A stretch of 17,604 nucleotides of DNA from Candidatus Fermentibacteraceae bacterium (GCA_030596465.1 JAUVJW010000011.1:1-17604), one strand, 5' to 3'. Positions 8,028 to 16,063 are shown, numbered from the stretch's first letter. The notes: generated from the letters alone by a model not told the origin. Made by a program: numbers and translations.

Positions 8028-10261
8028 AATCAGCTGTTTTGCTTTTCTCTGTACTGGCCGGAGTGGCATTTTCCATTCCGGTATCCAGTGTGTCAGTAGA
8101 AGGTAACACTTATGTCTCAGACTCATTGATAATCCGTACGCTTGGTCTTTCCACCGGCGATATCTTTCTTCCATCCACACTTCCCCAGGGAGTAAGGGAT
8201 TTGTTCAGCCTGGGATACTTTACTGACATTGAGGTTCTTGCGGATTCAACCGGTGACAGTTTTGATTTTACCATCAGGGTAAGCGAGAATCCCATTCTGT
8301 CTGGTCTTGAAATTGAGAATTCGGGATGCCTGAAAGAGGGTGATCTGGTTGACACGCTGGCTATATTTCCCGGTCAGACAGTTTCCATTAACGACATTGA
8401 TCGGTCAATTGATCTGATTTTAAGTATGTATGCCGATGATAACAGACATCTTGCTACCGTAGATTATCGCTGGAACGAGCCGGATGCTGAAGGTCGCAGG
8501 GTACTTGTGTTTCTCTGCGATGAGGGACCTGATGTCAGAGTGGGCGAAATAGCTTTTTCCGGGAACTCTGCCTTTTCTGATGAAGACCTTCGCGGTGAGA
8601 TGAAGACAAAGCAGGACAGCTTCTGGAGAACCGGCAAACTGAAGCCACTGCAATTTGAAGAGGATCTTGATCGTATTTCAGAGTATTACCACAATCACGG
8701 TTACCCTGATGCCATGGTTACAGGTACTGATCGGTATATTCTTCCTGATAATGATGATCATTTCCATATTGATATTTCCGTATTCGAAGGCTCCTATATG
8801 GTTTTCGGAGATGTTTCCGTCAGCGGCAACCTGGAACTGTCCGATTCTTTGCTGTTATCATTCAGCGAGATGAAGCATGGCGAGGCATATTCCGTGGAAG
8901 ATATTGATAAAACCCTTGATACCTTCTATTCCGCCTATCAGGATCGCGGGTACTTCTATGCAGGGGTATCGCCTTTGATTGAGCCGTCTCTGGAAGCTGA
9001 CTCAATTGTGAACATCCATTTTGCCGTTCAAGAGGGGGAAAGGGCCCACATTCGTGAAGTTGAGATTATTGGTAACACCCGTACTTACGACAATGTTATT
9101 CGCCGACAGCTTACTGTAGTTCCCGGGGATCTTTTCAGAAGATCCGCTCTGATGCGTTCACTTCGTAATGTATACTATCTCAACTACTTCACCGATGTTA
9201 TTCCCGATTTTCGTGCTATAGAGGGGTCTCCCGATGTGGATATGATTCTTCAGGTTGATGAGAAAACAACTGGAAAATTCGGTATAGGTGCCAACTACGG
9301 TGCTGTGGATGGATTCAGTGGTTATCTGGAGGTGGCTGAAACAAACTTTTTTGGACGGGGGCAGAATCTCGGAGCGACTTATGAGTTCTCAAAAACCGTA
9401 CAGAATATCAAACTCAGCTTTACAGAACCCTGGTTCCGCGATACACCTTTGACGCTTGGCGGTGAGGTGTATCACACTACCAGTAATTACAGTGAATATG
9501 ACAGAAAGCGTACTGGTGGTTCGATTATAGTGGGTCGTCCTCTGCCCTGGGTTGATTTTACTTCAGCCAGTATCAGATACACTCTTGAAAAGGTTGATGT
9601 GTTTGATATAACAGACGACCCTGATAACTATTACTACAGCCTTAACGATACAGACTGGCCCAGGTGGGACAGTTCCATAAGACTGTCTTTTACCCGTGAC
9701 AGTCAGGACAGAAGAGTTTTCCCGGGAGAGGGATCAAAGAATACCGTGAGCCTCGATCTTACAGGGGGCTTTCTTGGTGGAGATATAGGATTTCAGAAAT
9801 ACCTCTTTGATTCCACATGGCATGTTCCTGTATGGTGGAAATTCTTCCTTACTCTCAGGGGTAGAATGGGAACAATTTCCGGTTTTGGTGGAGAGACCCC
9901 ACCTGCATACGAATTGTTCCAGCTTGGCGGAACCGGATTCTATGGAGTGAGAGGCTATGGCAGCAGAGAGATAAACGCCGTTGAAGGCTACGAAACTGTT
10001 GGCGGTAAAAGCATGCTCATCCTCAGCGCGGAGTACAGGTTCAGAATTATTGATCAGCTTCAACTTGCGATATTTACAGATGCCGGAAATACCTGGGAGA
10101 GCTGGTCTGATATGGATCTGTCATCTTTGAATCGCGGCGCGGGTATGGGTATCAGGGTTGAAATTCCCATGCTTGGTGTTATGGGACTGGATTATGCGTA
10201 TGGTTTTGATGGACCGAAGCCCGGCTGGGAACCACATTTCCAGATGGGAGCGTCTTTCTGA
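8024..10261 (+). CDS. bamA: Outer membrane protein assembly factor BamA (Omp85)
   Basis: This 745-residue protein is the core of the machine that inserts beta-barrels into the outer membrane. A Sec signal peptide (MKSAVLLFSVLAGVAFS) is followed by tandem POTRA domains, apparently five, between about 20 and 405. Each shows the recurring pattern of V-x-G-N followed by a GD-x-(F/Y) segment. The C-terminal Omp85 barrel (about 410-745) has the conserved loop-6 VRGYG at 642-646 and ends in Phe, as expected for a barrel beta-signal. ATG 8024 overlaps the clpC TGA and is preceded by a strong GGAGGTG (8012-8018). skp follows 11 bases later, the usual bamA-skp-lpxD order of many Gram-negatives. The length is slightly below the ~800 of E. 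coli. TamA is an alternative, but the number of POTRA domains and the neighbours favour BamA. Confidence 0.94.
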   Translation: MKSAVLLFSVLAGVAFSIPVSSVSVEGNTYVSDSLIIRTLGLSTGDIFLPSTLPQGVRDLFSLGYFTDIEVLADSTGDSFDFTIRVSENPILSGLEIENSGCLKEGDLVDTLAIFPGQTVSINDIDRSIDLILSMYADDNRHLATVDYRWNEPDAEGRRVLVFLCDEGPDVRVGEIAFSGNSAFSDEDLRGEMKTKQDSFWRTGKLKPLQFEEDLDRISEYYHNHGYPDAMVTGTDRYILPDNDDHFHIDISVFEGSYMVFGDVSVSGNLELSDSLLLSFSEMKHGEAYSVEDIDKTLDTFYSAYQDRGYFYAGVSPLIEPSLEADSIVNIHFAVQEGERAHIREVEIIGNTRTYDNVIRRQLTVVPGDLFRRSALMRSLRNVYYLNYFTDVIPDFRAIEGSPDVDMILQVDEKTTGKFGIGANYGAVDGFSGYLEVAETNFFGRGQNLGATYEFSKTVQNIKLSFTEPWFRDTPLTLGGEVYHTTSNYSEYDRKRTGGSIIVGRPLPWVDFTSASIRYTLEKVDVFDITDDPDNYYYSLNDTDWPRWDSSIRLSFTRDSQDRRVFPGEGSKNTVSLDLTGGFLGGDIGFQKYLFDSTWHVPVWWKFFLTLRGRMGTISGFGGETPPAYELFQLGGTGFYGVRGYGSREINAVEGYETVGGKSMLILSAEYRFRIIDQLQLAIFTDAGNTWESWSDMDLSSLNRGAGMGIRVEIPMLGVMGLDYAYGFDGPKPGWEPHFQMGASF

Positions 10262-10272
10262 TTGGAGTAAGT

Positions 10273-10770
10273 ATGAAATCGCTGATTTTTCTGGTTTTCC
10301 CGGCATTATTGCTGGGCCAGACTGTTGCTGTATTTGATTCTGACCAGGTGTTTGAATCCCTGGGTGAGGTTACCGATGCCCGTGAGCTTCTTGAGACCGA
10401 GATGGACGAATGGGAGCTTCATGTGGATTCTCTTCAGGCGGAGATAGATATTCTTGAGGAGGATCTTTCCAGAACCCTTATGATGAGTCCTGAGAGAAGA
10501 CAGGAGAAGGAAGCCCTTCTTGATGAAAAGAAATCGCAGATCGAATCCTATCTCTCAAATGTATTCGGTCCGGGTGGTCTCATGGAAAGACGCAACGAGG
10601 AGCTGGTCAGTCCTATTATTGCCGCAATCAACGAGGCCGTAATGGATATTGCCAGTGAAGAGGACATACAGCTTGTTCTGGATGCTTCCGCGGGTCAGGT
10701 TGTTTACGCAGAGGCTTCTGTGGACATAACCGATCAGGTTATAGACAGGGTTATGAGTGGCAATGACTGA
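10273..10770 (+). CDS. skp: Periplasmic OmpH/Skp-family chaperone
   Basis: Skp-type chaperones form periplasmic trimers whose coiled-coil arms hold unfolded outer-membrane proteins on the way to BamA. The 165-residue product has a signal peptide (about 1-16, ending LLLGQ). A short strand TVAVFDSDQVFESL follows, which is the OmpH/Skp start motif. A long, charged coiled coil (about 35-100) comes next, then a return segment ending in VLDASAGQVVYAEASVDITDQVI, matching the family's C-terminal strand and helix. A Shine-Dalgarno GGAG lies at 10264-10267. The gene overlaps the next by 8 or 14 bases, depending on the lpxD start. Position right after bamA strongly supports the call. The sequence is more acidic than the basic E. 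coli Skp. Confidence 0.9.
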   Translation: MKSLIFLVFPALLLGQTVAVFDSDQVFESLGEVTDARELLETEMDEWELHVDSLQAEIDILEEDLSRTLMMSPERRQEKEALLDEKKSQIESYLSNVFGPGGLMERRNEELVSPIIAAINEAVMDIASEEDIQLVLDASAGQVVYAEASVDITDQVIDRVMSGND

Positions 10771-11800
10771 TTCGTTTACATTGAAAGAGATCTCTGATTA
10801 CCTTGATGGAAAGATTCTGTCTGGAAATCCGGATTCCGTTATAACCGGAGTATCAGCTATCCAGGACGCCGGACCGGCTGATATCTGTTATTACGGTAAC
10901 ACAAAGTACGCCGGGTATCTGGGTACTACAAATGCTAAGGCTGTTATTGTTGCAAGTTCGGTTGAAACCTCGGCGGACTGTGTTCTACTCGTTGAGGACG
11001 CTTACGATGGTTTCAGGAAGGTGCTTCATCTCTTCAAGCCGGATCATTCCTCCGGCTTCAGTAAACTGCATTCTTCAGCGGTGATCCATCCTGATTCTCA
11101 CACAGGTAGGAATATCCGGATCGGGCCACACGCTGTTATAGATACAGATTGTGTTGTGGGAGACAACTGCAGTATAGGTTCCGGGTCGGTACTGGGTCCT
11201 GATGTTGTTATGGGAAATGATTGCCTGATTTACCCTAATGTTACCCTTCTGGCGGGAACTGTTATTGGAAACAATGTTATCATTCATTCCGGTACAGTTG
11301 TTGGAAGCGACGGCTTTGGTTTTGTGTTCGATGCGGAGGGTCAGCATAAAAAAATTCCGCAGAACGGAAATGTGATTATTGGTAATAATGTTGAAATCGG
11401 GGCTAACTGTACTATAGACAGAGCAGTCACAGGCAGCACAAAAATAGGAGACCACACAAAGCTGGACAATCTCATTCAGGTGGCTCATAATGTATGTATT
11501 GGTAAAGGGTGTTTTATTGCCGCTCAGAGTGGAATCGCCGGAAGTACAGTGGTGGGTAATGGTGTTGTATTCGGTGGTCAGGTGGGCGTCAGCGGACATC
11601 TTGTAATTAATGATGGTGCTGTTATTGCGGCCAAATCCGGTGTTACCAAAGATGTGGATTCGGGTGTAACAGTTTCGGGTAATCCGGCAAGGCCCCACAT
11701 GGAAACTCTAAGGCTTGGCGCCGCGGTATCAAGACTTCCGAAGATCATCGAGCTGGTAAAAGAATTCAACACCGGCAAAACAGGAGAAACTGGGGACTGA
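10757..11800 (+). CDS. lpxD: UDP-3-O-acylglucosamine N-acyltransferase LpxD
   Basis: LpxD adds the second, N-linked 3-hydroxyacyl chain in lipid A synthesis, from acyl-ACP. The 347-residue protein has the family's N-terminal uridine-binding domain (about 1-100, with ITGVSAIQDAGPADI). It is followed by a left-handed beta-helix of imperfect hexapeptides (about 105-310) and a C-terminal helical tail. The catalytic His is in NLIQVAHN (H244, equivalent to E. coli H239). The start is ambiguous: GTG 10757 is seven bases after AGGG, while ATG 10763 has GAGTGG very close. The difference is two residues. The gene overlaps the end of skp, and its TGA (11798-11800) overlaps the ATG of lpxC-fabZ by one base. 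Confidence 0.95.
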   Translation: MAMTDSFTLKEISDYLDGKILSGNPDSVITGVSAIQDAGPADICYYGNTKYAGYLGTTNAKAVIVASSVETSADCVLLVEDAYDGFRKVLHLFKPDHSSGFSKLHSSAVIHPDSHTGRNIRIGPHAVIDTDCVVGDNCSIGSGSVLGPDVVMGNDCLIYPNVTLLAGTVIGNNVIIHSGTVVGSDGFGFVFDAEGQHKKIPQNGNVIIGNNVEIGANCTIDRAVTGSTKIGDHTKLDNLIQVAHNVCIGKGCFIAAQSGIAGSTVVGNGVVFGGQVGVSGHLVINDGAVIAAKSGVTKDVDSGVTVSGNPARPHMETLRLGAAVSRLPKIIELVKEFNTGKTGETGD

Positions 11801-13122
11801 TGAATCGTTTTCAAACAACTATTAAGGAGCAGGTTTCTTACACAGGTTGCGGCTTGCACCTGGGTAAAGAGTCGACCATTACATTTAAACCTGCACCCGC
11901 GGACACCGGTTATGTTTTTGTAAGAACCGATATTGAACACCGTCCTACCATTAAAGTATATCCAGGAAATGTAAGAATGGTAGAGGAACAGGCCAGACGA
12001 ACCACTCTTGGCGAGAACTATTATGAGGTTCATACTGTTGAACATGTTCTAAGCGCGCTTTACGGTCTGGAGATAGAAAACGCTATCATTGAAATCAGCT
12101 CTGATGAACCTCCCGAACCGGCGGACGGATCAGTTCGTTCTTATGTAGAAGTGTTAATGGAAGCCGGTGTGGAAACCCTTCACGGGCATCCCAGCAAGGT
12201 TTTTGTAATTACCGATCCCGTAAGTCTGGAGTACCACGGGGCAAGTCTCACTGTTGTTCCTTACGAAGGTCTTAAAATCAGTTTCACACTTGATTATGAT
12301 CATCCCCATATTGGAACTCAGTACATCAGTCTTGAGATTACAAGGGATAGTTTCATTAACGAAATCGCTCCGGCCAGAACTTTCTGTCTCTACGAGGATG
12401 TAAAAATTCTTCAGGAAAAAGGATTGATCAAGGGTGGAACTCTTGAGAACGCTGTTGTAATTGGTGATGACGGAGTAATGAATGACAGCCCTCTTCGTTT
12501 TCCTGATGAACTGGTGAGACACAAGGTTCTTGACCTTATCGGTGATATGGCTCTTCTTGGAATAAGGCTTCAGGGACATGTTATCGCCGCCAAAAGCGGT
12601 CATGCCTCCAATGTACAGTTTGTAAAGAAAATCATGAAAGTTTATGCCGGAAAAATTAAAACTTCAAAGGCTGATCTTTCTGAAAGAAAGTGGGATATTG
12701 CCGATGTGATGGATCTTCTTCCGCACCGCTATCCTTTCCTGCTGGTGGACAGAGTGCTGGAAATAAAACCGGAAAAAAGCATTGTCGCCATAAAGAATGT
12801 TACCATTAATGAGCCGTTTTTTCAGGGACACTTTCCGGGCAGTCCCATTATGCCGGGAGTCCTGGTGATAGAGGCTATGGCTCAGGCCGGAGGGCTGATG
12901 CTTTTCGATTCCGTTAAAGAACCAGGCAGATGGCTTGTTCTTTTCGGAGGCATTGACAAGGTGAGATTCAGAAAGCCTGTTTTGCCGGGAGATCAGATCC
13001 GCTTTGAACTTGAGCTGATCAGCAAGCGCGGACGGATGTGGAAGATGCGGGGAGTGGCAAAAGTTGACGATAGAGTGGCAGTGGAGGCTGAACTTACAGC
13101 AATGCTGGTGGAAAAAAAATGA
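11800..13122 (+). CDS. lpxC/fabZ: Bifunctional LpxC deacetylase / FabZ dehydratase fusion
   Basis: This 440-residue protein joins two enzymes. Residues 1-285 are LpxC, the zinc-dependent deacetylase that commits the pathway to lipid A. Its expected zinc ligands are H82, H241 and D245, with catalytic E81 and H268 (from the motifs TVEH, HKVLDLIGD and SGH). Residues about 297-440 are FabZ, the 3-hydroxyacyl-ACP dehydratase of fatty acid elongation. Its catalytic pair is H309 (LPHRYPFLLVDR) and E358 (VIEAMAQAGG), and FQGHFPGSPIMPG is intact. The short linker (about 286-297) is charged. FabZ consumes the same 3-hydroxyacyl-ACP that LpxA and LpxD use, so the fusion links two competing fates of one substrate. 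This fusion is established in Bacteroidota and Chlorobiota. All key residues of both halves are present, so both should be active. Its TGA overlaps lpxA as ATGA. Confidence 0.96.
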   Translation: MNRFQTTIKEQVSYTGCGLHLGKESTITFKPAPADTGYVFVRTDIEHRPTIKVYPGNVRMVEEQARRTTLGENYYEVHTVEHVLSALYGLEIENAIIEISSDEPPEPADGSVRSYVEVLMEAGVETLHGHPSKVFVITDPVSLEYHGASLTVVPYEGLKISFTLDYDHPHIGTQYISLEITRDSFINEIAPARTFCLYEDVKILQEKGLIKGGTLENAVVIGDDGVMNDSPLRFPDELVRHKVLDLIGDMALLGIRLQGHVIAAKSGHASNVQFVKKIMKVYAGKIKTSKADLSERKWDIADVMDLLPHRYPFLLVDRVLEIKPEKSIVAIKNVTINEPFFQGHFPGSPIMPGVLVIEAMAQAGGLMLFDSVKEPGRWLVLFGGIDKVRFRKPVLPGDQIRFELELISKRGRMWKMRGVAKVDDRVAVEAELTAMLVEKK

Positions 13123-13880
13123 TACACCCTGCAGCAATTGTTCAGTGTGAAGTACCCGAATCGGCGGAAATTGGACCCTTTGCTGTTGTTGGCCCGGATG
13201 TCGTTTTGGGTCAGAAGGTTGTTATTGATGCTCACGCTCTGGTAACAGGAATTACTATCCTGGCGGATGATGTAAAAATCGGACCCGGTGCTGTTATTGG
13301 TACACCGCCCCAGGATCTCAAATTCGCGGGTGAAAGAACATCTCTGGAAATAGGCGCGAGAACAGTGATCCGGGAAATGGCAAACATTAACTGCGGAACC
13401 AGTGCCACCGGAAAAACGGTAATTGGCGCAGATTGTTTCCTGATGGCTTTCAGTCATGTTGCCCACGACTGTATTATCGGCGATGGAGTTATCCTGGCCA
13501 ACTCTGTTAATCTTGCCGGTCATGTGGAGATTGGCACAAAAGCAATTATTGGCGGAGTTGTACCGGTTCATCAGTTCACCAGAATTGGGGAATATTCAAT
13601 GATTGGCGGAGGCTTCAGGGTTTCCAGAGATGTAACTCCTTTCACGCTGGCCGGAGGTGAGCCCCTGAGAATGATTGGTGTTAACAAACTGGGGCTAAGA
13701 CGCAACGGGTTTTCCAATGAAGAAATTTCTTTTGCCATAGACTCTTTTCGTTATTTTTTCAAGAACTCCGAAACAATGGCCAGTAAGGTTGCAGCGGTTC
13801 TGGCAAGTGAGACTGATGATTCACTCAAAAGAAGAATGGCTGAATTTATTTCCGCCTCCTCGAGAGGGGTTACCATCTGA
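13119..13880 (+). CDS. lpxA: UDP-N-acetylglucosamine O-acyltransferase LpxA
   Basis: LpxA performs the first step of lipid A synthesis, moving a 3-hydroxyacyl chain from ACP to UDP-GlcNAc in the cytoplasm. The 253-residue protein is of normal length. It has hexapeptide repeats of the left-handed beta-helix (about 1-170), then a C-terminal helical domain with the typical GVNKLGLRRNGF. The catalytic His is H116 in HVAHDC (E. coli H125). H135 and H151 correspond to E. coli H144 and H160, and G164 to G173, a residue of the acyl-chain ruler. ATG 13119 overlaps the lpxC-fabZ stop. The C-terminus is extended only slightly, and its TGA (13878-13880) overlaps a probable CTG start of the next gene. Confidence 0.96.
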   Translation: MIHPAAIVQCEVPESAEIGPFAVVGPDVVLGQKVVIDAHALVTGITILADDVKIGPGAVIGTPPQDLKFAGERTSLEIGARTVIREMANINCGTSATGKTVIGADCFLMAFSHVAHDCIIGDGVILANSVNLAGHVEIGTKAIIGGVVPVHQFTRIGEYSMIGGGFRVSRDVTPFTLAGGEPLRMIGVNKLGLRRNGFSNEEISFAIDSFRYFFKNSETMASKVAAVLASETDDSLKRRMAEFISASSRGVTI

Positions 13881-14320
13881 GCCAGATCGCTTTTATTCTG
13901 CTTTTCCTTTTCCGACAGCCGGGAACTGCGGATTCTACTGTAATTGAATACAGGAATCCTCAGGGGGCTTTGCTTAGAAGTCTTGTTTTGCCTGGATGGG
14001 GACAATTTTACAATGATGAACCTGTAAAAGGATTGTTTTACGGTACGGTGGAGCTGGGATTGCTTGGGCTGATTTTCTACGAAGATAGCAAAGCAGGGCA
14101 TGCCAGAGATATGTACATTGAGACAGGACTGGCTTCCTGGCAGAACAGCTACGAAACGCACAGCAGTCTCAGGCGGGATTTTATCTGGTATACCGCCGGA
14201 GCCTGGGTGGTGGGATTGCTTGATGCCTATGTCGACGCTTATCTTTTCAGTTTTGAGGCGGAAAACACCGGATTTGACGATGATGTGGGTTTCAGTCTCG
14301 GAGCGGTACTCAACTTCTGA
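13877..14320 (+). CDS. DUF5683-like secreted or membrane protein, probable CTG start
   Basis: I do not recognise a function. The core (from about residue 27) reads NPQGALLRSLVLPGWGQFYN followed by a hydrophobic KGLFYGTVELGLLGL stretch. This matches the small P-G-x-GQxYN membrane family usually labelled DUF5683, common in Bacteroidota and relatives. A second hydrophobic segment lies near WYTAGAWVVGLLDAYVDAYL. The only in-frame ATG, GTG or TTG is TTG 13970, which would remove the N-terminus. Upstream of it the frame encodes a clear signal peptide (SQIAFILLFLF, then RQPGTADS) back to CTG 13877. That CTG has GAGGGG seven bases upstream (13864-13869) and overlaps the lpxA stop as CTGA, mirroring the ATGA junctions elsewhere in this operon. 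The resulting product is 147 residues. The start is inferred and needs proof. Confidence 0.7.
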   Translation: MSQIAFILLFLFRQPGTADSTVIEYRNPQGALLRSLVLPGWGQFYNDEPVKGLFYGTVELGLLGLIFYEDSKAGHARDMYIETGLASWQNSYETHSSLRRDFIWYTAGAWVVGLLDAYVDAYLFSFEAENTGFDDDVGFSLGAVLNF

Positions 14321-14333
14321 TTAAGGGAATGAA

Positions 14334-14933
14334 ATGATCTTTCACCTTGTATACTTTTTGACAGTGGGATTGGCTGCTTCAGAACCGGAGCTTCTGGAAA
14401 AGGCCGTTCAGGGTGATAAAGAGGCGTTTGGAGAGATAGTCAGAATGTATGAGAAAAGGGTTTTCAGGGTGGCAAGGCGAATGTGCAACTGTGATGATGA
14501 TGCCTGGGATATTACCCAGGAAGCGTTCATTAAAGCCATGAAGGCTATGCACAATTTTAATACAGAGTATCGTTTTTTTACATGGATGTACAGAATTGTT
14601 TCCAACACCGCAATCAATCTTTCCCGTTCCCGAAGCAGACGGGCTGAGGTTGAGTTTGATGAGGGGTATGGTGGAGGAGGTCAGACTGCCACTGCGGATA
14701 CTGCTATTCAGGAAACCAGAAGAGACCTTCTTGTTACGGCGGTACAAAAGGCTGTTGAACAGCTTACTCCGGCACTGCGTTCAACTTTTGTTCTGAGGGT
14801 GGATCAGGAACTCAGTTATGAAGAGATCGCTGAAACTCTTGATATTGCCACAGGTACCGTGATGTCCAGGCTGAACAGGGCACGAAGTTTTGTAAAGACT
14901 TTCGTTGTAAGTGAACTTGGAGGTGAGCTATGA
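14334..14933 (+). CDS. ECF (RpoE-type) sigma factor with hydrophobic N-terminus
   Basis: This 199-residue protein is an extracytoplasmic-function sigma factor that should direct RNA polymerase to a dedicated promoter set. Region 2 spans about 28-102, with DITQEAF (59-65) and FTWMYRIVSNTAINLSR (82-98). Region 4 spans about 136-186, with the helix-turn-helix LSYEEIAETLDIATGTVMSRLNRAR split over 160-184. A Gly-rich linker lies between (about 109-118). The best start is ATG 14334, five bases after AAGGGA (14323-14328). This gives an unusual hydrophobic leader, MIFHLVYFLTVGLAAS, before the normal sigma start at EPELLEKAVQGD. GTG 14364 would remove most of it but has no ribosome-binding site. The next gene is a zinc-finger anti-sigma factor overlapping as ATGA, which firmly supports the ECF call. 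Its regulon is unknown; no canonical RpoE promoter was seen upstream. Confidence 0.92.
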   Translation: MIFHLVYFLTVGLAASEPELLEKAVQGDKEAFGEIVRMYEKRVFRVARRMCNCDDDAWDITQEAFIKAMKAMHNFNTEYRFFTWMYRIVSNTAINLSRSRSRRAEVEFDEGYGGGGQTATADTAIQETRRDLLVTAVQKAVEQLTPALRSTFVLRVDQELSYEEIAETLDIATGTVMSRLNRARSFVKTFVVSELGGEL

Positions 14934-16063
14934 CCTGTCCTGACAAGAGTACCCTGATGATGTGGGTCGATGGCGAACTCCCGGAATCCGAGGCGAAGAG
15001 CATCTCTGAACACACAAGGTATTGCAGTAATTGCAGGGGTTTTGTTTCTGCTCAAAAGCAGATGGAGTCTGTCTGGCGTGATGCCTGGGTTGATCCGGCG
15101 GATGCACATTTTGAAACCATGCGTAGAAAACTCAAACCGGTTGTTCCATGGTGGCGGACCCAGCGAACATGGTATATCGCCGCTGCTGTTTGTGCCGTAT
15201 ACATTGGCGTGAAGATATTCTATGTGGATGGCGCCGGAAAATCTCTCTCTGAGATCGCGGCAGAGGAGACATCCCCCACTGTTCGAGTTACAACAGAAGA
15301 AATTCCTGAGACTCCCGTGGAAGAAATAATTGAAGGTGGATGTGATGGTCTGGAAGAAGAAATCGGAATTCCGCAGCAGGAGTTTGCTTCCGGACAATCC
15401 GGTATTTCTGAGATTCAGGAAGAACTGTCAGTTCACTCGCGGTTGTCGGCGACCGATTCTGAACGGGCAGATGAAGAAGAGGATGTTCTTCTGGAAGGTG
15501 ATTTTACAGTTGCCAGTCCCGAAAACTCATTATACTTTGGCGTTACAGCCACAGGATATCTACAGGATACCTGCGAGGTTTCTGACCTGCCAGTTGCTAC
15601 CGGGGAGTGCGAAGAGACGGATGAACTTTGCTGGGATTTGGGTTCTGTTTCCTCAACGGAACCTGGCGGTCTCGATACAGGTGCGGGAACCCTGTCCGGA
15701 GGGGTCGGTGGTGCCATATCCGGTTCGGCCGGGTTGTCCTGTGATGACTTAACCGACAGTGTTCAGAGAGTTTGTCCATCTCAGATGGAAGCAACAGCCG
15801 AAGCATCGGTATATGAGGGATACCGTATCTCAATCACGCTGGAATCAAAGGAAATAATTCAGATTCAGAGATATCAGTGGAATTCTCTTTTCCTGCTGAT
15901 AGACTCTTTACGGCCTGAGAATCGTTACTCCATTGGGGAGCCGCTTGTTCTCAGAATCAGCAATGAGGGAATTGTTTCCGGGCCTGATGTGCTCACCGGT
16001 ACCGTAATAGACCTTCCTGAAACAGGTTACGGTGACTGCGCAGTTACTGTTTTATTTGACTGA
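14930..16063 (+). CDS. Zinc-finger anti-sigma factor with large cysteine-containing periplasmic domain
   Basis: This 377-residue membrane protein should hold the upstream sigma factor inactive. The cytoplasmic N-terminus has a ZAS-type zinc site: H28, C32 and C35 in HTRYCSNC, with C3 a possible fourth ligand, plus DGELPESEAKSISEH. A basic stretch (65-79) precedes one transmembrane helix (81-98), placing the remaining ~280 residues in the periplasm. That part is very acidic (105-235), then Gly/Ser-rich (246-270), with seven cysteines at 138, 215, 227, 234, 271, 282 and 370. It ends in a segment (about 293-377) that looks like a beta-rich domain. Typical RseA or RsiW proteins are about 200 residues, so the periplasmic part is large and I recognise no family in it. 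Regulated proteolysis or a disulphide switch is possible but inferred. Confidence 0.85.
   Translation: MTCPDKSTLMMWVDGELPESEAKSISEHTRYCSNCRGFVSAQKQMESVWRDAWVDPADAHFETMRRKLKPVVPWWRTQRTWYIAAAVCAVYIGVKIFYVDGAGKSLSEIAAEETSPTVRVTTEEIPETPVEEIIEGGCDGLEEEIGIPQQEFASGQSGISEIQEELSVHSRLSATDSERADEEEDVLLEGDFTVASPENSLYFGVTATGYLQDTCEVSDLPVATGECEETDELCWDLGSVSSTEPGGLDTGAGTLSGGVGGAISGSAGLSCDDLTDSVQRVCPSQMEATAEASVYEGYRISITLESKEIIQIQRYQWNSLFLLIDSLRPENRYSIGEPLVLRISNEGIVSGPDVLTGTVIDLPETGYGDCAVTVLFD

Noticed and set aside
11075..11698. A 207-codon minus-strand open frame opposite lpxD.
   Set aside because: The repetitive hexapeptide coding of lpxD produces a long antisense frame without a ribosome-binding site or recognisable domain.
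14350..14363. TATACT and TTGACA words near the start of the sigma factor gene, suggesting an internal promoter.
   Set aside because: They are in the wrong order and spacing relative to each other (TATACT lies upstream of TTGACA), and neither has a matching partner hexamer at 16-18 bases.
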